From: Bacillota bacterium
Lineage (GTDB): Bacteria; Bacillota; Clostridia; Oscillospirales; Ruminococcaceae
Direction: 5' to 3'
Assembly (NCBI GenBank): GCA_023391875.1
Contig: JAEWAB010000004.1
Coordinates: forward strand, 434,001-498,000
DNA length: 64,000 bases
This document shows positions 59,235 to 64,000 of the stretch, in pieces. The translations under genes were made by a program, and so were the position numbers. A model generated the notes under the pieces. The model was not told the DNA's origin. It ran no database searches and saw only the letters and a list, made by a program, of their open reading frames with translations. How positions within the stretch are numbered: position 1 is the first letter of the stretch; each line of letters opens with the position of its first letter.

Positions 59235-59381
59235 TTCTCCGAAGGCGGGGAGCAACAACGCAAAGCGTTGTTGCAGAATGAGTATTGAACGACAATTCGG
59301 CGGCTAAAAGCCGCCCACGCCGTTTTTATAACGGTGTTTTGAAAAAGGGGAAATCCCCTTTTTCAATGGAATTTAGTATAA
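59220..59381. repeat. Intergenic repeat (MITE-like), copy 2
   Basis: About 162 bases closely matching 44615-44755. Left end TTTAAATACTAATTC, right end TGGAATTTAGTATAA. Inside: GCAACAACGC-AAA-GCGTTGTTGC (perfect hairpin), GTATTGAACGACAATTCG, GGCGGCTAAAAGCCGCC and GGGGAAATCCCC. An extra CGCCGTTTTTATAACGGTG stretch makes this copy longer. Ends just before the U32 gene's ribosome site, as copy 1 ends before its gene. Confidence 0.8.
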
Positions 59382-59398
59382 AAAAGAGGTGCGCGTTT

Positions 59399-60640
59399 TT
59401 GAAGAACAGAATACCGGAGGTGCTCGCTCCGGCGGGGGACCTTGCCCGGCTTAAAGCGGCGGTAGATTTCGGCGCCGACGCCGTCTATATTGGCGGAAAG
59501 GCGTTTACCATGCGCGCCGCCCCCGCAAACTTTGATGAAAACGAGATGCGCGAGGGCGTTCGTTACGCACACGAGCGCGGCGCAAGGGTTTACCTCACCT
59601 GCAACACCCTGCCGCGCAATGAGGAGATCAAGCAGCTGCCGGAATATTTTGAGTTTGTTAAAACCTCTGGGGTGGACGCGGTGATCATCAGCGACCTCGG
59701 GGTGCTCGGCATTGCACGAAAGATTATGCCCGAAACCGAGATTCACATCTCTACCCAGGCGGGCGTGGTGAACTATGCCGCCGCGTGCGAGCTGCACGCG
59801 ATGGGTGCCAAGCGCGTGGTGCTTGCGCGCGAGCTTTCGCTTGACGAGATTCGTTATATCCGCGCCCATACGCCGCCCGAGCTGGAGATAGAGGCGTTTG
59901 TGCACGGCGCGATGTGCGTATCCTTCTCGGGGCGCTGCCTGCTCTCGAACTACATGACGGGGCGCGATTCCAACCGCGGCGAATGCGCGCAGCCCTGCCG
60001 CTGGCGCTACAGCCTTACGGAGGAGAAGCGCCCGAACGAGCACTACCCCGTTTTTGAGGATGAGCAGGGCACCTATATCTTAAACGCCAAGGACCTATGC
60101 ATGATCGAACACATCGGAGAGCTGGCGGATGCGGGCATCACCAGCCTGAAAATTGAAGGGCGCGCGAAGTCCGACTACTATGTTTCGGTTATCACCAACG
60201 CCTACCGCTGCGCGGTGGACGGCTATCTTGCCGACCCAAAGGGCTATGTAACACCCCGGTGGCTGGTGGACGAGGTAAAAAAGGTAAGCCACAGGCAATA
60301 CTGCACCGGATTTTTCTACGGCCCCATCGAGAACGGGCAGTACTACGAAAACGGCGGCTACGTGCGGTCGTACGATGTGGTGGCGGTAGTGGACGACTGG
60401 CAAAATGGCGTCGCTTACTGCACCCAGCGCAACAAATTTTTGCGCGGCGATACGGTAGAGATCCTGCAGCCGCGTTCCAAGCCGTTTGAATTTACCATAG
60501 AACAACTGATTGCCGCCGACGGCAGTGAACTGGAAAGCACACCGCACCCGATGATGCCCTTTTCGTTTGCCTGCGACATTCCGCTTAAAAAGGGCAGCGT
60601 GATACGCAAGCAGGTAGAGACACCGACGCAGAATAGTTAA
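59399..60640 (+). CDS. U32-family peptidase / tRNA hydroxylation-type protein
   Basis: 413 aa. Starts MKNRIPEVLAPAGDLARL as U32 proteins do. The U32 signature FVHGAMCVSFSGRC followed by NRGECAQPCRWRY (Cys for an FeS cluster) is intact. Relatives (RlhA, TrhP) act in RNA hydroxylation, others were described as collagenases; the role here is not certain. TTG start 59399 has AGAGGTG 8 bases before. The longer ATG frame (59285) runs through the repeat element and is rejected. Confidence 0.9.
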   Translation: MKNRIPEVLAPAGDLARLKAAVDFGADAVYIGGKAFTMRAAPANFDENEMREGVRYAHERGARVYLTCNTLPRNEEIKQLPEYFEFVKTSGVDAVIISDLGVLGIARKIMPETEIHISTQAGVVNYAAACELHAMGAKRVVLARELSLDEIRYIRAHTPPELEIEAFVHGAMCVSFSGRCLLSNYMTGRDSNRGECAQPCRWRYSLTEEKRPNEHYPVFEDEQGTYILNAKDLCMIEHIGELADAGITSLKIEGRAKSDYYVSVITNAYRCAVDGYLADPKGYVTPRWLVDEVKKVSHRQYCTGFFYGPIENGQYYENGGYVRSYDVVAVVDDWQNGVAYCTQRNKFLRGDTVEILQPRSKPFEFTIEQLIAADGSELESTPHPMMPFSFACDIPLKKGSVIRKQVETPTQNS

Positions 60641-60827
60641 AACTTAAAAACGGTTAGGATAGTTTTTATGCCGCAAGCTTACCGTCTCGCCAATGGCGTG
60701 GTTTGACTATGTACGGTAGAAACCGCCCCTTTCAGGAAGGCGCACGGGCAAGCCGTGCCTTTAAAACCGTTGGGTTTTGAAGTTTTCTAATTATGATACT
60801 AATTTCTTGTTGATTAACGAATAACCC
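60641..60827. other. Intergenic region before the zinc operon
   Basis: Contains a GCACGGGCAAGCCGTGC hairpin (about 60750-60767), possibly a weak terminator of the U32 gene, and a GATACTAATTTC (60797-60808) similar to the ends of the intergenic repeats. No gene. Confidence 0.45.
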
Positions 60828-60883
60828 TTGACATTGAAGCCCATCCTATATATAATTTAGTTGCAAATGATTTGCATTTGCAA
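60828..60883 (+). promoter_or_regulatory. znuACB promoter with Zur/Fur-type operator
   Basis: TTGACA, 17-base spacer, TATAAT (60851-60856), a consensus promoter. TTGCAAATG-ATTTG-CATTTGCAA (60861-60883) lies right after the -10: a perfect 9-5-9 inverted repeat, also readable as TGCAAA-TGA-TTTGCA. This is the form of a Fur-family (Zur) site, so zinc-bound repressor would block transcription. Confidence 0.88.
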
Positions 60884-60907
60884 GCGCGTGTTGTTGGAGG
60901 CTTCAGT

Positions 60908-61864
60908 ATGAAACATAAAATTGCTCTTTTGCTTGCGGCGACAGTAATTCTTTCGCTTTTTGCGGGCTGTGCGGCGCAGAACGATACGGCAGAAGGGCCG
61001 CTGCCTGTTGCCGGAGGCGGTGACAAGCTTACGGTTTACGCCAGCTTTTATCAAATGGCCGATTTTGCCGAAAAGATTGGCGGCGATAAGATCGCCCTTA
61101 CTACCCTTGTCCCCGCGGGCACCGAGCCGCACGACTGGGAACCCGCGGCTGCCGACCTTGCGGGCCTTGAAAAGTCAGATGTGCTTGTATACAACGGCGC
61201 GGGCATGGAGCATTGGGTAGAGCAGGTGCTAAACTCCGTATCCAATAAAGAGCTGATTGCGGTGGAGGCCGTACGGGGTATCTCCCTGCTGGCGGGCGCG
61301 CATGACGAGGATGAAGAGGCTGAAAGCGAGGAAGCCGAAGCGGCATACGACCCCCATGTGTGGCTGAGCCCCAAGAACGCGAAGGCAATGCTTAATACTA
61401 TCAAAGACGCCTTTGTACAGGCAGACCCGGACAATAAAGCCTATTACCAAGAGAACTGCGACCGCTTTACGGCGGAGCTGGATAAGCTGGATAAGGAGTT
61501 TTCCGACACCCTTGCGCCGCTGCCCAACAAGGATGTTGTGGTGGCGCATCAGGCGTTTGGCTACCTTTGCGCCGAGTATGGCCTGAATCAGGTCGCCATC
61601 GAGGGCCTGTCGCCAGACTCCGAGCCCGACCCCGCCAGAATGGCGGAGATTATCGACTTTGTGAAGCAAAACAAGGTGAAGGTCATCTTTTTTGAAGAGC
61701 TGGTAAGCCCCAAGGTTGCCCAAACGGTGGCGGACGCTACGGGCGCTACCACCGAGGTGCTCAACCCGCTGGAGGGCCTAACCGACGAGCAGCTCGCCGC
61801 AGGCGAGGATTATTTTTCGGTAATGCGTGAAAATCTGCAGGCACTTCAATCGGCGCTGCAATAG
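60908..61864 (+). CDS. znuA: Zinc ABC transporter substrate-binding lipoprotein
   Basis: 318-aa cluster A-I binding protein. Signal peptide with lipobox FAGC. Metal ligands are H75 (EPHDWEP), H150 (DPHVWLSP) and H214 (VAHQAFG), with a late acidic ligand. The ZnuA loop, usually His-rich, is here acidic (HDEDEEAESEEAEA) so it is less certain whether zinc or manganese is preferred. ATG 60908 has GGAGG 8 bases before. First gene of the transporter operon. Confidence 0.93.
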   Translation: MKHKIALLLAATVILSLFAGCAAQNDTAEGPLPVAGGGDKLTVYASFYQMADFAEKIGGDKIALTTLVPAGTEPHDWEPAAADLAGLEKSDVLVYNGAGMEHWVEQVLNSVSNKELIAVEAVRGISLLAGAHDEDEEAESEEAEAAYDPHVWLSPKNAKAMLNTIKDAFVQADPDNKAYYQENCDRFTAELDKLDKEFSDTLAPLPNKDVVVAHQAFGYLCAEYGLNQVAIEGLSPDSEPDPARMAEIIDFVKQNKVKVIFFEELVSPKVAQTVADATGATTEVLNPLEGLTDEQLAAGEDYFSVMRENLQALQSALQ

Positions 61865-61894
61865 AATATAGACCATCAAACGGGATGTGTTTGC

Positions 61895-62665
61895 ATGCAA
61901 AAGATCATTGAGGTTGAAAATTTAAGTTTTGGGTATTCCGGCGAGCCGATATTAAACAATATCGGCTTTTCGGTGTTTGCGGGCGATTTTGCGGCGGTTA
62001 TCGGCTCAAACGGCGCGGGCAAAAGCACGCTGCTTAAGCTGCTGCTCGGCGAACTTTCCCCCGCAAAAGGGAGTATCCGCCTGCTGGGGGAGGATGTGCG
62101 CCGCTTTAAGGCTTGGCCCAAAATCGGCTATGTGCCGCAGAACGCCGCGGTAAATGCCGCAGGCTTCCCCGCCACCGCCGAGGAGATTGTGAGCGCCAAC
62201 CTGTTTTCGCAGATCGGCCTGTTAAGGCCTATTAGAAAAGAGCATGTGCTTAAGGCCAAAGAGGCGCTCGCGCTGGTGGGGATGCAGGATTACGCCAAAA
62301 GCCTGATCGGCAACCTCTCGGGCGGGCAGCAGCAGCGTGTGATGCTGGCAAGGGTGCTGGTGAACAGCCCCGCCGTCATGCTGCTGGACGAGCCGACAAC
62401 GGGGGTGGATGCTGCCGCTGCCCAGTCGCTCTACAAGCTGCTTGCAAGGCTTAACCACGAAACCGGCATCACCATCATGATGGTGACACACGATATCGCC
62501 TCTGCGGCGGGGTTCGTCACGCGAACCCTCTGTTTGGAGCAGGGCTCGGTGGTGGAGCTTGACCGGGGGCAGCTGGAGCATGAGCTCTCACACAAGCACA
62601 AACATCCGCGGTGTAATCCGGCGACAGCAGGGGAGGAGGGCTGCAATGGAGATTTTTCAATATGA
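61895..62665 (+). CDS. znuC: Zinc ABC transporter ATP-binding protein
   Basis: 256-aa ABC ATPase: Walker A GSNGAGKST, Q-loop YVPQNA, signature LSGGQQQR, Walker B VMLLDEPTTG and H-loop VTHD. Energises import with ZnuB. It starts 31 bases after znuA and its end overlaps znuB by 20 bases; the C-terminus has HEL..HKHKHP, a His-rich end. Confidence 0.95.
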   Translation: MQKIIEVENLSFGYSGEPILNNIGFSVFAGDFAAVIGSNGAGKSTLLKLLLGELSPAKGSIRLLGEDVRRFKAWPKIGYVPQNAAVNAAGFPATAEEIVSANLFSQIGLLRPIRKEHVLKAKEALALVGMQDYAKSLIGNLSGGQQQRVMLARVLVNSPAVMLLDEPTTGVDAAAAQSLYKLLARLNHETGITIMMVTHDIASAAGFVTRTLCLEQGSVVELDRGQLEHELSHKHKHPRCNPATAGEEGCNGDFSI

Positions 62666-63473
62666 CTTTATGCGCAAGGCGTTTATCGTCGGCATCCTGC
62701 TCGCTGTCATCATCCCCTGCATCGGCATTATCGTGGTGCTCAAGCGCCTTTCGATGATCGGCGACGCACTGTCGCACAGCTCGCTTGCGGGCGTTGCTGC
62801 TGGGCTTGTGATGGGCATAAACCCCGTGCTGGGCGCGGTGGCTGCCTGTGTGGCGGCGGCGCTGGGCATCGAAGCCATCCGCAAAAAGATCCCCAAGTTT
62901 TCCGAGATGTCGATTGCCATCATCATGTCGGCGGGCATCGGCCTTGCGGGCGTGCTGTCCGGCTTTGTTAAGAACGCCGCCAACTTTAACAGCTTTCTGT
63001 TTGGCAGCATCGTCGCCATCAGCGATTTTGAGCTGATTTTGGTGGTGGTGATCAGCTGCGCGGTGCTACTCGCGTTTTTGCTGCTTTATAAGGAGCTGTT
63101 CTATGTCGCCTTTGACGAGCGCGCGGCAAGGTTGGCGGGCGTGCCGGTAAAGGTGATCAACTTTATCTTTACCATCCTTACCGCCATCACCGTATCGGTG
63201 GCGGCGCGCACGGTGGGCGCCTTGATTGTATCGTCGATGATGGTGGTACCCGTTGCGTGCGCCATGCAGTTTGGCAAAAGCTATCGGCAGACGGTGCTTT
63301 ACTCGGTGGGGTTCGCGGTCGGTTTTACCCTGGTGGGGCTGTTTGTTTCGTACTACGCAAGGCTTCGCCCCGGCGCGACCATCGTGCTGGCCGGTGTCGC
63401 CTGCCTGCTGCTGATACTCTTTATTAAATGGCTCATAAACCTCTTTGCGGCACAAGGAATGAAATCACGGTAA
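62646..63473 (+). CDS. znuB: Zinc ABC transporter permease
   Basis: 275 aa, about eight to nine transmembrane helices, ABC-3 family (FMRKAFIVGILLAVI, SMIGDALSHSSLAGVA, VGALIVSSMMVVPVA). ATG 62646 follows GGAGGAGGG and lies inside znuC's end; the longer frame to 62559 is rejected. Confidence 0.95.
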   Translation: MEIFQYDFMRKAFIVGILLAVIIPCIGIIVVLKRLSMIGDALSHSSLAGVAAGLVMGINPVLGAVAACVAAALGIEAIRKKIPKFSEMSIAIIMSAGIGLAGVLSGFVKNAANFNSFLFGSIVAISDFELILVVVISCAVLLAFLLLYKELFYVAFDERAARLAGVPVKVINFIFTILTAITVSVAARTVGALIVSSMMVVPVACAMQFGKSYRQTVLYSVGFAVGFTLVGLFVSYYARLRPGATIVLAGVACLLLILFIKWLINLFAAQGMKSR

Positions 63474-63487
63474 GTATCGAATAAGTT

Positions 63488-63517
63488 GCAAGGCCCTCCG
63501 GTCTATGGAGGGCCTTG
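63488..63517. terminator. Terminator of the znu operon and sigK
   Basis: GCAAGGCCCTCC pairs perfectly with GGAGGGCCTTGC around GGTCTA, followed by CTGTTTTAATG. Confidence 0.85.
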
Positions 63518-63607
63518 CCTGTTTTAATGAAGTGTTTTAAATACGAAGCTCGCTAATAATTGGGGGCCAATGAGCAAGCCTTTTGCAGTAGCGGGTGGGT
63601 ATGTAAG

Positions 63608-64000
63608 CTATCCGTCAAACCTGCGCCGCAGGGTTTGCAGCGCCTTCTTTTCAATGCGCGACACATACGAGCGGGAGATCTTCAGCATGGCCGCCACCTC
63701 GCGCTGTGTGAGCGGGGCGCCCCCCGTAAGGCCGTAGCGCAGGCAGACAATCGTGCGTTCGCGCTCGTCGAGGTACTTGTTGATGAGCACATGCAGCTTC
63801 TCGGATTTCAGCTTTAGGTCGATGTCCTCAAAGATGCTCTCGTCCTCGGCGACAATGTCCATGAGTGTCAGGGCGTTGCCCTCTTTATCGGTGTCTATCG
63901 GGTCGCTGATATAGATATCCTGCGCGGTCTTTTTGATGTTGCGGAAGTGCATGAGAATTTCGTTTTCTATGCAGCGCGCCGCATAGGTGGCAAACCGTGT
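63608..64000 (-). CDS. sigK: RNA polymerase sporulation sigma factor SigK, 5' end outside window
   Basis: Sigma-70 factor of the late mother cell. The frame stays open to base 64000, so the N-terminal part is beyond the window. Region 2 is seen as RFATYAARCIENEILMHFR; DPIDTDKEGNALTL matches SigK more than SigE, and region 4 is TQREVAAMLKISRSYVSRIEKKAL. SigE is the near alternative. In some species sigK is split by an excisable element; the visible part is uninterrupted. It converges with the zinc operon across a shared terminator. Confidence 0.88.
   Translation of the reverse strand, partial: TRFATYAARCIENEILMHFRNIKKTAQDIYISDPIDTDKEGNALTLMDIVAEDESIFEDIDLKLKSEKLHVLINKYLDERERTIVCLRYGLTGGAPLTQREVAAMLKISRSYVSRIEKKALQTLRRRFDG

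Noticed and set aside
63608..64000. SigE rather than SigK
   Set aside because: The DP-I-x-x-DKEGN segment fits SigK better, though SigE cannot be fully excluded without the missing N-terminus.

Overview
The window reads as a chromosomal segment of an anaerobic, spore-forming member of the Clostridia with a moderately high GC content, closest in feel to Oscillospiraceae/Ruminococcaceae-type genomes (inference from gene content, not from any search). The supporting evidence is a SigK-type sporulation sigma factor at the right edge, a spore-coat transglutaminase (Tgl), the rlmN-stp-prkC-rsgA-thiN cluster typical of Firmicutes, a glmS ribozyme, ThyX, MazF, strong Shine-Dalgarno sites and frequent TTG/GTG starts. 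No rRNA, tRNA, CRISPR array, transposase or prophage was seen.

Layout. 1-6.3 kb: rlmN (cut by the window edge), PP2C phosphatase, PASTA kinase PrkC, RsgA, thiamine pyrophosphokinase and an ATC-hydrolase-family protein. 6.3-10.5 kb (minus strand): a 72-aa protein and two related surface lipoproteins, the larger with FN3 and GLUG-like repeats. 11-15 kb: yebC with a structured leader, a LysR regulator, and an operon of two membrane microproteins plus an OadB-like Na+-pump subunit; then mazF. 15.6-22.2 kb: VOC protein, long SDR, glmS with its ribozyme, a two-helix membrane protein and a membrane-anchored predicted pseudokinase. 22.3-28.3 kb: ECF S-component diverging from a radical SAM protein, TetR/MBL pair, SdpR/SdpI-like pair, a frameshifted nitroreductase diverging from HxlR, and a peroxiredoxin. 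28.6-37.3 kb: BlaI with two tandem BlaR1-like M56 proteases, an amidase, and a MoxR/DUF58/transglutaminase operon.

37.6-47.3 kb: an operon of radical SAM and DUF4130 DNA-metabolism proteins behind a LexA-type box, an APH-family kinase, a MerR/aldo-keto reductase divergon, an unknown gene coupled to Tgl, a zinc PLC-type protein, and an EAL-CBS-GGDEF protein. 47.3-50.2 kb is a visibly AT-rich block with an ECF sigma factor, a DUF4367-type membrane protein and a lipoprotein. 50.2-64 kb: a 50-aa peptide gene, gpmA, an encapsulin cargo/shell pair, pcrA, thyX, a DJ-1 protein, MTHFS, mltG, a U32 peptidase, a Zur-box-controlled znuACB operon, and the partial sigK.

Themes. Several loci show a readable regulator-operator architecture: SdpR-like with a 28-bp palindrome, MerR with paired 17- and 19-bp spacer promoters, LexA, Zur/Fur-type, BlaI, HxlR and TetR. 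Two short intergenic repeats (about 44.6 and 59.2 kb) look like copies of a non-autonomous mobile or regulatory element. The most promising candidates for something not well described are the LexA-box radical SAM/DUF4130 operon, the OadB-like operon with two microproteins and no carboxyltransferase, the pseudokinase pair, and the unknown gene translationally coupled to the coat transglutaminase.
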